DNA from: a virus
Strand: one strand, 5' to 3'
Length of the DNA: 41,546 bases
IMG/VR virus record: IMGVR_UViG_3300036832_000168
Span: 1 to 41,546 of that record
Shown here: positions 1 to 6,951 of the stretch, one piece after another
How the letters are laid out: every line of letters starts with the position of its first letter
How positions within the stretch are numbered: the first letter of the stretch is position 1
Position numbers and translations under genes: made by a program
The notes under the pieces: generated by a model
What the model saw: the letters and a program-made list of their open reading frames with translations, nothing else
What the model was told of the DNA's origin: nothing
The model's database searches: none

Positions 1-243
1 TTCAACATCAGCCAGCGCGAGGCGCGTGCCGCTGACCGCGAGGCCACGCGTCAGACGGACGAGGACGAGCCGGAGCCCGCGAAGGCGACCCGGACCCGCC
101 GCACCGCTGCAAAGCCCGCTCCGGCGACCTCCGGCCGCTCCGGGGGCCGTGCCGGGAAGGCTCCGGCCGGGAAGCCTGCCGCGAGGACCCGGAGCCGCCG
201 CGCGACGGCCGACGCGGAGCCTGGGGGTGACGCTCCGTTCTAG
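1..243 (+). CDS. C-terminal fragment of a protein with a basic Ala/Arg/Pro-rich tail ending in PF (partial)
   Basis: The window opens inside a reading frame that runs in frame 1 to the TAG at 241-243; about 80 residues are visible. The visible part begins with a charged helical stretch (REARAADREATR), followed by an acidic patch (DEDEPEPA) and a long low-complexity tail of Arg, Ala, Pro, Gly, Ser and Thr that ends GGDAPF. The tail closely resembles that of the SSB-like protein at 2720-3655: both contain ATSGRS and DEDEPE and end in Pro-Phe. The acidic-PF ending is the hallmark of single-stranded DNA-binding proteins, so this could be a second DNA-binding or recombination protein. The folded domain lies outside the window, so the function cannot be assigned. 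Confidence 0.75.
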   Translation, partial: FNISQREARAADREATRQTDEDEPEPAKATRTRRTAAKPAPATSGRSGGRAGKAPAGKPAARTRSRRATADAEPGGDAPF

Positions 244-253
244 ACCTTCCCCG

Positions 254-308
254 GAAGGACTCCAGGCCCGGCCGCGCTCCACCCCGCTGCGGCCGGGCCT
301 GGGCCTTC
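254..308 (+). terminator. Strong hairpin, probable terminator after the partial gene
   Basis: A perfect 12-bp inverted repeat, AGGCCCGGCCGC at 264-275 and GCGGCCGGGCCT at 289-300, has a 13-base loop and starts 21 bases after the TAG stop. The stem can be extended by GAAGG (254-258) with CCTTC (304-308). No long T-run follows, which is common for terminators in high-GC phages. Its 3' arm overlaps the start of the second large hairpin (304-414), so the two structures could compete. Confidence 0.7.
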
Positions 309-414
309 TAGTCCCTACCCGGAGGATTGCGGGCGCATTGCGCAAGGCCCGTCTGAAACTCCGGCCGGTGAACCGCCATAGTTGCGGCAGTTCCTCCGGG
401 TAGGGTCTAGAGGG
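304..414 (+). ncRNA. Candidate structured RNA or leader element (long closing stem with inner hairpins)
   Basis: The 14-base arm CCCTACCCGGAGGA (313-326) is exactly complementary to TCCTCCGGGTAGGG (392-405). After one mismatch (312/406) the stem continues with 304-311 against 407-414, including CTAG/CTAG and one G-U pair, giving about 22 pairs. Inside the 65-base interior are CGGGC/GCCCG (330-334 with 347-351), CTG/CAG (353-355 with 388-390) and CCGC/GCGG (373-376 with 384-387, 7-base loop), so a multibranched fold is possible. The element lies in the 5' leader of the operon starting at 443. No T-arm or other tRNA hallmark is visible and it matches no riboswitch class I recognise. It may be a regulatory leader, a free RNA or a replication-related structure. 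Confidence 0.5.
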
Positions 415-442
415 TAGCGAACGAAAGGCAAGGGAAGGCGAA

Positions 443-577
443 ATGAGCTTCAAGAACTGGCTGATATCAATGGGCTGCTGGATTGAAGTGACCCAGGCAA
501 ATGATGGAAGCGGATATGAGTGCTGGGCTATTACGCTTCCGGACGGAACCGTCCAGGAGGTGACAATCAATGTCTAG
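443..577 (+). CDS. Small hypothetical protein, 44 aa
   Basis: The ATG follows a good ribosome-binding site (AGGGAAGGCGA). The 44-residue product starts MSFKNWLISMGCWIEVTQ, contains a short beta-like segment (ECWAITLPDGTVQEVTINV) and ends at TAG 575-577. It overlaps the start of the next gene by 8 bases (ATGTCTAG), which suggests translational coupling to the Cas4-like nuclease. It is the first gene after the structured leader. I do not recognise a family. It is soluble, with one strand-rich half and two cysteines. Confidence 0.65.
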   Translation: MSFKNWLISMGCWIEVTQANDGSGYECWAITLPDGTVQEVTINV

Positions 578-1670
578 CCTTCCTGTCCTGCGAACCTCAG
601 AGCGAAGACTCTTCAAGGAATGTCCTTGGTCTTGGTACCAGGCATACCGGATGGGCTATTCGCCAAAAGGCGTTCAGGCCGACGCGGCGTGGTTCGGTAT
701 CGGAGTTCACGAAGCGTTGGCTCAATGGTATAAGAAAGGCAAACGCCGTGGAATCCATCCGGCCGAATTCTTTGAGGACTGGGTGGGCGATGAAATAGGC
801 TTCGCTAAGTCCTGGCTGGATGACGAATTCGAGGAAGCCGTCTGGTATGACGCCAAGGACCTAGGCGTAGAAATGCTTGAGAACTATATCAAGCGCTACG
901 GCAAGGACCCACAGTGGTCGATAATCGCGACGGAGCAGCCGTTCGCCATTACGATCACGGACGGAGGCAAGCCCGTCGCTATCTTCAAGAGCCGCTGGGA
1001 TGGCGTAGCTCGCGACCTCGCGACCGGCAAGATCATTCTGCTAGAGCACAAGACAGCCGCAGCGATCCAGACGGCCCATCTAGAGAATGACGATCAGGGC
1101 GGAAGTTACTTCGCCGTCGCTGGCCATATCCTCCGGAAGAATGGCGTGCTTAAGCCAGGCGAGGAAATTGAGATGATCGTCTACAACTTCCTCCGGAAGG
1201 CGAAGGCCGATGAGCGGCCACGGGACGATCAGGGAATGTACCATAACAAGCCGACAAAGGCCAACTACGTTGAAGCTCTTACCGGAGTTGACGGCTGGAC
1301 TGAAGTTCAGCTCAAGAAGATGAAGGTTGAAGACCTTGACGCGATAGCGGCCGACAATTACCTAGTGGTTTACGGAGACGTATCCAAGAGCCAGCCCGCT
1401 GAGCTATTCCTCCGGCATCCGGTCGTGCGGACCCAAGCGGAGAATGCGACTCAGCTCCGGAAGATCGCGGACGAGGTGCGCTGGATGGATGCCGTCCGCG
1501 ACGGAACGCTGCCGCTTATCAAAAGCCCATCCAAGAACTGCGTCCGCTGCCCGTTCCGCAATCCGTGTATTCTTCACGATCAGGGCTCCGATTCCTACCG
1601 CGATATACTAGATGCTAACTTCTATCAGGTAGACCCGTATCAGGACGACACCAAGACCGCAGCCGTTTAG
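570..1670 (+). CDS. Cas4/AddB-like PD-(D/E)XK exonuclease with Fe-S cluster cysteines
   Basis: This is a RecB-family nuclease of 366 aa, probably a DNA end-processing exonuclease for recombination or replication. The N-terminal motif LRTSERRLFKECPWSW carries Cys18. Other nuclease hallmarks are His47 in GIGVHEAL, then Asp144 (RWDGVARD) followed by Glu159 and Lys161 (LLEHKTAA), giving the D-x14-ExK core. Near the C-terminus CVRCPFRNPC provides Cys324, Cys327 and Cys333. Together with Cys18 these match the four-cysteine iron-sulfur staple of Cas4 and AddB proteins. The start ATG has GGAGG 10 bases upstream and overlaps the preceding small gene. It is followed after 13 bases by the ATPase gene; in many phages a nuclease of this type, a Sak4-like ATPase and an SSB are grouped as a recombination module. 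Confidence 0.88.
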   Translation: MSSLPVLRTSERRLFKECPWSWYQAYRMGYSPKGVQADAAWFGIGVHEALAQWYKKGKRRGIHPAEFFEDWVGDEIGFAKSWLDDEFEEAVWYDAKDLGVEMLENYIKRYGKDPQWSIIATEQPFAITITDGGKPVAIFKSRWDGVARDLATGKIILLEHKTAAAIQTAHLENDDQGGSYFAVAGHILRKNGVLKPGEEIEMIVYNFLRKAKADERPRDDQGMYHNKPTKANYVEALTGVDGWTEVQLKKMKVEDLDAIAADNYLVVYGDVSKSQPAELFLRHPVVRTQAENATQLRKIADEVRWMDAVRDGTLPLIKSPSKNCVRCPFRNPCILHDQGSDSYRDILDANFYQVDPYQDDTKTAAV

Positions 1671-1683
1671 GAAGGCGACCATA

Positions 1684-2604
1684 ATGCCACCAGCCAAGAC
1701 TGGAACGCGAGCCAAGACCGGCACCGCCGCGCGACGATCAAGCGCGAAGGAAAACAAGGACGCTCCACAGATGATGATGGAGGCGACCGTCGAGATTGAG
1801 GAAGTGGCGCTGGCGGCTCACTCGACCTCCAAGAACATTATCCTGTACGGTCCTCCCGGAGTCGGCAAGACCCGTCTCGCGGGTGGCGCGCGTAATGCCG
1901 TATTCCTCTCAACGGAGCTTGAAGGTGCCGTCTCCGCTCGTGTCTCCGGCTCGCGAGCGCGTATGTGGCCGGCTCCGTCCTGGGAGTACGCAGTAGCCGG
2001 AGTCCGGAAGGCAGAGCAGGAGCTGACGGAAGACGACTGGCTCATTATCGACTCCGGTACGAACATGCAGGAAATGTATATGCGTTGGATTCTTGAAGTT
2101 GAGAATTCCCGGAACGCGGCTCGCGACCTCGACATCCCGGCCGTCCAGAACCACCAGAAGTACCAGAATGGCTTCAAGCGGTGGTACGGCCGGATTATCG
2201 CCATGAAGGCCAATACGATCTTCATCTGTAACTCGATGATCGCGGAGGAAGCCGAAGGCGATACGCGCGTTATCCCGCTGCTGCTCGGCAAGAAAGGCGA
2301 GATATCCGACTACATTTCGGCCCAGGCCGGAGTCATCCTATACTACTCCGTAAGTCGCGAATCGAGAGAGGCCGACGCGGTTGGACCGGATATCGTCCGG
2401 AGGCTCTTGTGCCAGCCGTTCCCTCCCTGGCTCGCGAAGGACCGTTACGACGTTCTAGGTACGTCAATCGACGTTCATCACGGCGACAATACGGTTATGG
2501 CGGATATCATCGACAAGCTCGACAAGGCGGGGAATGTCAGGGACAGGGACCGGGAGACTAGAGCTGGCCGACCCAGAAGGGCAATCAGGCCAGTGGCTAG
2601 TTAG
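1684..2604 (+). CDS. RecA-like / Sak4-type P-loop ATPase
   Basis: This 306-residue protein has an N-terminal basic, disordered tail of about 30 residues (KTGTRAKTGTAARRSS) and then a single P-loop ATPase domain. Walker A is GPPGVGKT at residues 56-63 and a Walker B-like strand WLIIDS lies at 119-124. Phage proteins of this kind (Sak4 and related RecA-fold ATPases) act with a cognate SSB in single-strand annealing or strand exchange. Here the SSB-like gene follows almost immediately and the Cas4-like nuclease precedes it. The C-terminal 40 residues are basic (RDRDRETRAGRPRR). An AAA helicase-loader role is an alternative, but no second ATPase motif or sensor region is obvious. Confidence 0.85.
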   Translation: MPPAKTGTRAKTGTAARRSSAKENKDAPQMMMEATVEIEEVALAAHSTSKNIILYGPPGVGKTRLAGGARNAVFLSTELEGAVSARVSGSRARMWPAPSWEYAVAGVRKAEQELTEDDWLIIDSGTNMQEMYMRWILEVENSRNAARDLDIPAVQNHQKYQNGFKRWYGRIIAMKANTIFICNSMIAEEAEGDTRVIPLLLGKKGEISDYISAQAGVILYYSVSRESREADAVGPDIVRRLLCQPFPPWLAKDRYDVLGTSIDVHHGDNTVMADIIDKLDKAGNVRDRDRETRAGRPRRAIRPVAS

Positions 2605-2608
2605 CCAT

Positions 2609-2719
2609 ATGGACCTGCGGCATCCGTGGGTCCGTTTCGTCACGAAGGGAGAGCACGCCGCAGACCATAGACTCCATCCGGAACGAATAGATCATTATCA
2701 CCTGAAAGGCGAAAGTTAA
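2609..2719 (+). CDS. Small hypothetical protein, 36 aa
   Basis: A short frame fills the 115-base gap between the ATPase and the SSB-like gene. It starts at ATG 2609 and ends with TAA directly against the ATG at 2720. The product (MDLRHPWVRFVTKGEHAADH...) is rich in His and Arg. The ribosome-binding site is weak, so it may be a leader peptide or simply a spacer; the frame also extends upstream into the ATPase gene. I do not recognise a family. Confidence 0.4.
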   Translation: MDLRHPWVRFVTKGEHAADHRLHPERIDHYHLKGES

Positions 2720-3655
2720 ATGCCGAAGCTCCGCGCCGAAGACATTGAGGGAATCGATGTCGATTACCTCGATTCTATCGAGTACAGTACGGAGGAATTC
2801 GACCGTTACGACGGCGAGGTGCCGCCCATCGGCCTGACTCTCTCCGGCTACACCAAGAAGATCTGGTGGACTCGTTCCGCCAAGGATGACGCCATGCTCA
2901 AGATCCTCTGGGTCGCTGACGAGAATGAAGGCGACCTGGAGGAATACAACGGCTGTCCCTTCTGGCTCAATGCCGCGCTTATCGGAGGCGCGAAGTTCAA
3001 GTGGGCTCCGTGGATGGAAGTCTACGGCTTCACCCTCAAGAAGGTCCTCACCACGACCTACGTCTCCAAGAAGGAAGACCAGAACGGTGCGCCTGTGGAG
3101 CGTATCGGTTCCTGGAAGCCCGGAGCCGAGAGCGACGCAGCCTGGTGCTATATCGTCACCGACCAGGAGCCGTACAACGGCGTGATGCAGCCGCGCGTCA
3201 AGGAATGGATCGCGTGGGATGACTTCAGCCCGGACGGCGAGGCCGCAGAACCGGGAGACGAGGACGAGCCGGAAGACCTCGTGGATGAGGACGGTAACCT
3301 GGTCGATGAGGACGGCAACCTCATTGACGAGGACGGCAACCTCATCGAGGACGGCGAAGCTGACGGCGACGAGGACGATGAGCCGCCTGAGGACGAGCCT
3401 CCGGCCCGGACTGGCCGCCGCGCTCCGGCCCGGACTGCGCAGTCCGTGCGAGCCGCTAGGACGGCCTCTAAGCCCGCGACGGCCCGGACGGGCTCTAGAA
3501 CGAGGACGAACGCGGCTAAGCCCGCTACGGCCCGCTCCGCTCGCGCTACGGCGACCTCCGGCCGGTCCCGGACGGCGAAGCCCGCTGCGACGGCTGCCCC
3601 GGCTCGCTCTACCCGTACCAAAAGGCGCGGCACCGACAACGACCCGCCATTCTGA
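2720..3655 (+). CDS. Phage single-stranded DNA-binding-like protein with acidic repeats and SSB-type PF tip
   Basis: The 311-residue protein has an N-terminal folded domain (about 1-175) rich in aromatic residues and strands (KIWWTRS, WLNAALIGGAKFKWAPW, EWIAWDDF). An acidic linker follows with three DEDGNL repeats (188-208), then a long basic Ala/Thr/Arg-rich tail (about 225-305) that ends DNDPPF. The terminal acidic-PPF is the signature by which SSB proteins recruit partner proteins, so a role in coating single-stranded DNA and recruiting the adjacent nuclease and ATPase is likely. The fold itself cannot be proven by reading. The tail resembles that of the partial gene at 1-243. A clear ribosome-binding site (GAAAGGCGAAAG) precedes the ATG. 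Confidence 0.7.
   Translation: MPKLRAEDIEGIDVDYLDSIEYSTEEFDRYDGEVPPIGLTLSGYTKKIWWTRSAKDDAMLKILWVADENEGDLEEYNGCPFWLNAALIGGAKFKWAPWMEVYGFTLKKVLTTTYVSKKEDQNGAPVERIGSWKPGAESDAAWCYIVTDQEPYNGVMQPRVKEWIAWDDFSPDGEAAEPGDEDEPEDLVDEDGNLVDEDGNLIDEDGNLIEDGEADGDEDDEPPEDEPPARTGRRAPARTAQSVRAARTASKPATARTGSRTRTNAAKPATARSARATATSGRSRTAKPAATAAPARSTRTKRRGTDNDPPF
3281..3343 (+). repeat. Three tandem 21-bp repeats encoding (V/I)DEDGNL
   Basis: Three consecutive heptapeptide units, VDEDGNL, VDEDGNL and IDEDGNL, occupy residues 188-208 of the SSB-like protein, followed by a truncated IEDGE unit. The DNA copies differ only at a few positions. The acidic linker separates the globular domain from the basic tail. Confidence 0.9.
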
Positions 3656-3736
3656 GGACCTGGCCGCAACCGTCAAGCGGCTCCGTGACGAGCTTCACGC
3701 GGAGCTGATGAACAAGTCCTGGAAGGGAGGTTAACC

Positions 3737-3856
3737 ATGATCCGCCTGTTCCGTCGCCGGAGTCCCTATGGCGGCCGTTGCTGCGGGAACAACTTCCTAG
3801 GCGGCTGCTCATGCCCGCGTCGGTGTAACTGCCGCTGTATGGGCTGTAACTGCTAA
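3737..3856 (+). CDS. Cysteine-rich mini-protein, 39 aa (9 Cys)
   Basis: A strong Shine-Dalgarno sequence (GGAAGGGAGG) lies just upstream of the ATG at 3737. The product begins with a basic segment (MIRLFRRRSPYGGR) and then carries nine cysteines in 25 residues: CC at 15-16, then Cys 24, 26, 30, 32, 34, 37 and 39, as CSC, CNCRC and CMGCNC motifs. This density suggests zinc or other metal binding like a metallothionein, or a disulfide-rich or lasso-like small product. No leader/core or maturation enzyme is evident, so metal binding is the more economical reading. It stands between the SSB-like gene and another small gene in the same operon. The family is not recognised. Confidence 0.7.
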   Translation: MIRLFRRRSPYGGRCCGNNFLGGCSCPRRCNCRCMGCNC

Positions 3857-3869
3857 CCGGAAGGTAACC

Positions 3870-4001
3870 ATGTCTGAAGACTGGTTCAGCAACCCGAACG
3901 GCGAGAGCCTGGTTATGGAGATCCCCATCCATACCGGGCTCGCCGGTCCTATCACGCCGTTCGGGAATCATCCCTACAAGGACCGTCCACAGAACCTCTA
4001 G
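3870..4001 (+). CDS. Small hypothetical protein, 43 aa
   Basis: The ATG at 3870 has CGGAAGGTAACC upstream, a good ribosome-binding site. The product (MSEDWFSNPNGESLVMEIPIHTGL...) is Pro/Gly-rich with one short strand, ends at TAG 3999-4001, and shows no membrane segment or cysteine. The flavoprotein gene follows after 12 bases with its own AGGAGG-type site. The family is not recognised. Confidence 0.6.
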   Translation: MSEDWFSNPNGESLVMEIPIHTGLAGPITPFGNHPYKDRPQNL

Positions 4002-4013
4002 GAGGAACCCGCC

Positions 4014-4841
4014 ATGTCCCGCACAGTTATCCTGGGATGTGGCCCGGCCGGACTGGCGGCGGCTGCGGCTGCCGTCAGTTCCGGCCATGAGGCCATAATC
4101 ATAAGTAATGTTGACGAGCCGTCTACGCTCTACGGGTGCCAGTATCTACACGCGCCCATTCCCGGATACGAGGACGTGGCGCAGGTCCGGGTAACCTACT
4201 CGCTAATTGGGACTCCGGAAGAATACCGCGCGAAGGTCTATGGCGGAACCTGGAAGGGAAAGGTTAGCCCGGAGGACTTCGCCGGAGATCACGACGCATG
4301 GGATATCCGCGAGACGTACGCGCGGCTCTGGACGGATCTGATCGGCTCCATGAAGGTCGGCTTGATTAAGAAGTATATCAAACACGGCCTAATCCCGTTT
4401 ACGTCTTCGCTCCATCCAGACCTTATCGTCTCGACCATTCCGGCCCAGGCGTTGTGTCAGTCGTCGGCTCACCAGTTCAAGAGCTATACGATATACGCAA
4501 ACGGAAGCACAAGCCCATTCTCCGGCACCGTGCCGCAGGAGGCGAATTCCGTTATCTGCGACGGGACGAGCGAGCACCCCTGGTACCGGGTTAGCAATGT
4601 CTTCGGCTACCGGACTACGGAATGGCCGGCCCTGCCGCCGCGAGCATCCGGAGCCGTCGCTGTCGTCAAGCCGCTCTGGACCGACTGTAACTGCCACCCG
4701 TGGGTCCTCCGCGCAGGCCGCTACGGAGCCTGGGAGAAGGCACGGCTAGTCCACGAGGTCTACCCGGCCGTAAAAGCGGCTCTAGAGCCTTCTGATGCCT
4801 ACTGGGTGCCGGGAGAGGGTGGGTCCGCATGGCGGATGTAA
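4014..4841 (+). CDS. FAD/NAD(P)-binding Rossmann-fold flavoprotein
   Basis: This 275-residue protein has an N-terminal dinucleotide-binding motif, VILGCGPAGLAAAAAA, with GxGxxG at residues 8-13. Later come a strand-loop typical of the family (DLIVSTIPAQALC, around residues 139-150) and a C-terminal GRYGAWEKARLVHEVY segment. These features occur in the UDP-galactopyranose mutase / amine-oxidase superfamily of FAD proteins. At this length it lacks much of a substrate domain, so the substrate cannot be told. Related compact flavoproteins are common in actinophages beside nucleotide-metabolism genes. It is preceded by GGAGGA and overlaps the next gene by 13 bases. A role near ThyX is possible but is only inference. 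Confidence 0.75.
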   Translation: MSRTVILGCGPAGLAAAAAAVSSGHEAIIISNVDEPSTLYGCQYLHAPIPGYEDVAQVRVTYSLIGTPEEYRAKVYGGTWKGKVSPEDFAGDHDAWDIRETYARLWTDLIGSMKVGLIKKYIKHGLIPFTSSLHPDLIVSTIPAQALCQSSAHQFKSYTIYANGSTSPFSGTVPQEANSVICDGTSEHPWYRVSNVFGYRTTEWPALPPRASGAVAVVKPLWTDCNCHPWVLRAGRYGAWEKARLVHEVYPAVKAALEPSDAYWVPGEGGSAWRM

Positions 4842-5494
4842 GTCCGTTCCGCTCCGGAGCCGGGAAGCCCGTCATCGCTCTCGACATAGACGGGACGCTG
4901 GGCGATTACCACAAGCACTTCCTGTGGTTCGCCACTCACTGGTTCGGCCGGGAATTCCCGCCTCCGGAGGAAGCCCGGTATGGAGTGCGGCTCTCCACCT
5001 TCATGGGCATCTCTCACCGCGAGTACCGGGAATGTAAGCTCGCATATCGTCAGGGAGGCCTGAAGCGCTTTATGCCGGCCTACCCATTCGCGAGCGAGCT
5101 AACCTCCGGCCTCCGCGAGGACGGAGCCCATATCTGGCTCTGTACCACGCGGCCATACCTCCGGCTAGACAACATAGACCCGGACACACGGGAATGGCTC
5201 CGTCGTAACAAAATCGAGTATGACGCGGTAATCTTCCCAGGACTCGATGAGGATGAAGGATCAAAATACCGGGACCTCATAGAGCAGGTCGGCCTGGAAC
5301 GGATTGTCGCTATCTGTGATGACCTACCGGAACAGACGGACGACGCCTATAATCGCGGTATAGAGACGGTCTATATCAGGGACCAGCCCTATAACCGGGC
5401 CAACTCCATACACCGTTACCGGATCCACGACCTTACGGAGCTTCATCGTCTCCTATCAATCGACCTCTACACGTGGAAGGAACAAAATGCCTAG
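4829..5494 (+). CDS. HAD-superfamily phosphatase, possibly 5'(3')-deoxyribonucleotidase
   Basis: This 221-residue protein has a HAD motif I, ALDIDGTLGDYHKHF, with the nucleophile/acid pair Asp19 and Asp21. A motif II threonine lies in WLCTTRP (about residue 110), and a motif IV DD pair in VAICDDLPEQTDD (about residue 168). The substrate is not given by the sequence. The position beside thyX and the length fit a deoxynucleotide phosphatase, but other small-molecule phosphatases are possible. The start overlaps the end of the flavoprotein gene, and its stop overlaps the next ATG (ATGCCTAG). Confidence 0.78.
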   Translation: MADVSPFRSGAGKPVIALDIDGTLGDYHKHFLWFATHWFGREFPPPEEARYGVRLSTFMGISHREYRECKLAYRQGGLKRFMPAYPFASELTSGLREDGAHIWLCTTRPYLRLDNIDPDTREWLRRNKIEYDAVIFPGLDEDEGSKYRDLIEQVGLERIVAICDDLPEQTDDAYNRGIETVYIRDQPYNRANSIHRYRIHDLTELHRLLSIDLYTWKEQNA

Positions 5495-5717
5495 GCAAAT
5501 TTCTGTAGCGGAATCAGCTCAGGTCGTCATCGCAGGTCTCCACAGCAAGCTGGCGGAGGCCAAGAAGGAACATGACGAATTCGTGGAAGAGCTTTCCGTG
5601 TTCGTCCCGGAGTCGTACGACGGAGACGGGTCCGCAGAGTCCTGTATCCTCCAGTGGGCCAAGGATGTCGATACGCTCGCGGGTATCGTCTCGCGGCTTA
5701 CGTCTCCGTACCGTTAG
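5487..5717 (+). CDS. Hypothetical protein, 76 aa, helical
   Basis: The start overlaps the HAD gene stop and GGAAGGAAC lies upstream of the ATG. The product is mostly alpha-helical: a first long helix (AQVVIAGLHSKLAEAKKEHDEFVEEL) and a second (ILQWAKDVDTLAGIVSRL) separated by an acidic loop (ESYDGDGSAES). There is no catalytic motif, cysteine cluster or membrane segment. It may be a small adaptor or nucleoid-type protein; the function is unknown. Confidence 0.65.
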   Translation: MPRQISVAESAQVVIAGLHSKLAEAKKEHDEFVEELSVFVPESYDGDGSAESCILQWAKDVDTLAGIVSRLTSPYR

Positions 5718-5800
5718 GCCGGGCCATGGAGCCGAGACAGCGGATTAGCCCGCACCTTGGCCTATACATCCAAATCCCTCCGGGAGCAAGGAATGAAGAA

Positions 5801-6688
5801 ATGACCGATAACGACAAGACCATAGTCCGGTACGCGGATGAGGCAATGTTTACAGCCAAACCTCTTGTGACGGAGGGGGACGAGGTAAGGCCGCACGTCA
5901 CCGTCATCGACATGACGTCAGACCCGCTCCGGAAGATTACAGCCGTAGCCGCGCTGTACCATGGCGGCATTGTCCGTGACCCCACTACGGTATCGCGCGA
6001 GGAAGCTATGGCGACCGTCCGTGGCATCGGACTATCCAAGATCGCAGCTCCGGCTGAATGGGTCCGGATATCCCTATTCTTTGAGGGAGTATCACGAGCC
6101 TTTACCCATCAGCTTGTCCGGCAGCGGACGGCGACATTCGTCCAGGAATCGCTACGGTTCGCCGTGAAGGAAAATGCGGCCTGGGAGATAGTCCTCCCAC
6201 CTAGCCTCGCAGGCAAGCCCGGAGATGATCCGGCCCGGCAGGTATGGGAGGATGACGTACGGAAGGCTGCGTGGTCCTATAACGCTCTTATCGGAGCCGG
6301 TATGCCCGCAGAGGACGCGAGAGGTCTACTCCCTACCAATATCGCCACTCGCGTTCATTATACTACGGACCTCCGGAACCTCATCGATCATTCCGGGCTC
6401 CGGCTCTGCTCCCAGGCTCAGCACGAATGGAAGCAAGTGTGGGTGGAGATAATCCGCGCCATCCTTGCCTACGGCCCGGAGGAAGACCGCTGGCAGCAAA
6501 GGGAGATAGCACGGCTATTCCGGCCCATCTGCTATCAGACCGGGAGATGCGAGTTCATGGGAGCAGATGACCGTTACTGTGTCATTCGCGAGCGGGTAGA
6601 AGCCCATCATGAGCGCGGCGAACGGCCGGAGCTATGGACCGATATTGACCCGCACGCCTGCCTCCATCCGGAGGCCGCTCGCCGTTGA
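5801..6688 (+). CDS. thyX: Flavin-dependent thymidylate synthase ThyX
   Basis: ThyX makes dTMP from dUMP with methylene-tetrahydrofolate and reduced FAD, and supplies thymidine for phage DNA. The diagnostic ThyX motif RHRxxSxNExSxRY appears in divergent form as RQRTATFVQESLRF at residues 107-120; the preceding FEGVSRAFTHQLV helix is also typical. From the ATG at 5801 the protein has 295 residues, somewhat longer than bacterial ThyX. I chose 5801 because AAGGAA stands at the right distance and the sequence then begins like the family. The in-frame ATG at 5726 and the open frame to 5654 have poorer sites, and the latter overlaps the preceding gene. Confidence 0.93.
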   Translation: MTDNDKTIVRYADEAMFTAKPLVTEGDEVRPHVTVIDMTSDPLRKITAVAALYHGGIVRDPTTVSREEAMATVRGIGLSKIAAPAEWVRISLFFEGVSRAFTHQLVRQRTATFVQESLRFAVKENAAWEIVLPPSLAGKPGDDPARQVWEDDVRKAAWSYNALIGAGMPAEDARGLLPTNIATRVHYTTDLRNLIDHSGLRLCSQAQHEWKQVWVEIIRAILAYGPEEDRWQQREIARLFRPICYQTGRCEFMGADDRYCVIRERVEAHHERGERPELWTDIDPHACLHPEAARR

Positions 6689-6738
6689 CCTGAAATAGTC
6701 AAAAACCGTTCCAGTTCTGCAGACCCAACGGAGTAAAA

Positions 6739-6951
6739 ATGGCAAATCCGGTTAAACAGCCGGCTACTGAGACCATTTACCTAGCGGAATGGATCCAATG
6801 TACGCGCTCCGCAATAGCCCGCTTGGATAGGTCCCTGAAGCTATACAAGTTTCTCAAGAAAGAACAGGAAGCTAATGAGCGAGACTCCAGCCGGAAACCA
6901 CGGCCATTCCCCCAGTCCTATGGACCAGGAACCTTTGGTCCCTCCGGATGA
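6739..6951 (+). CDS. Hypothetical protein, 70 aa
   Basis: The ATG at 6739 follows an ACGGAG site after a 50-base non-coding gap. The product has one helical stretch (ETIYLAEWIQCTRSAIARLDRSLKLYKFLKKEQE) and then a disordered Pro/Ser/Gly tail. The tail-coding part overlaps the next gene by 77 bases in another frame, so either this C-terminus or the next N-terminus is probably loosely constrained. The family is not recognised. Confidence 0.6.
   Translation: MANPVKQPATETIYLAEWIQCTRSAIARLDRSLKLYKFLKKEQEANERDSSRKPRPFPQSYGPGTFGPSG

Noticed and set aside
304-414. tRNA gene
   Set aside because: The stem lengths look superficially suitable but there is no T-loop (TTCRA), D-loop or CCA-compatible acceptor arrangement.
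2597-3676. 359-codon - strand open frame opposite the SSB-like gene
   Set aside because: Low-complexity Arg/Val/Ser sequence mirroring the repetitive tail of the real gene; no homology or start signal.
3656-3734. Helical-looking frame (AATVKRLRDELHAELMNKSWKGG) after the SSB-like gene
   Set aside because: No ATG, GTG or TTG start exists in the frame and the SSB acidic-PF tip argues against a frameshift; only a CTG start could express it.
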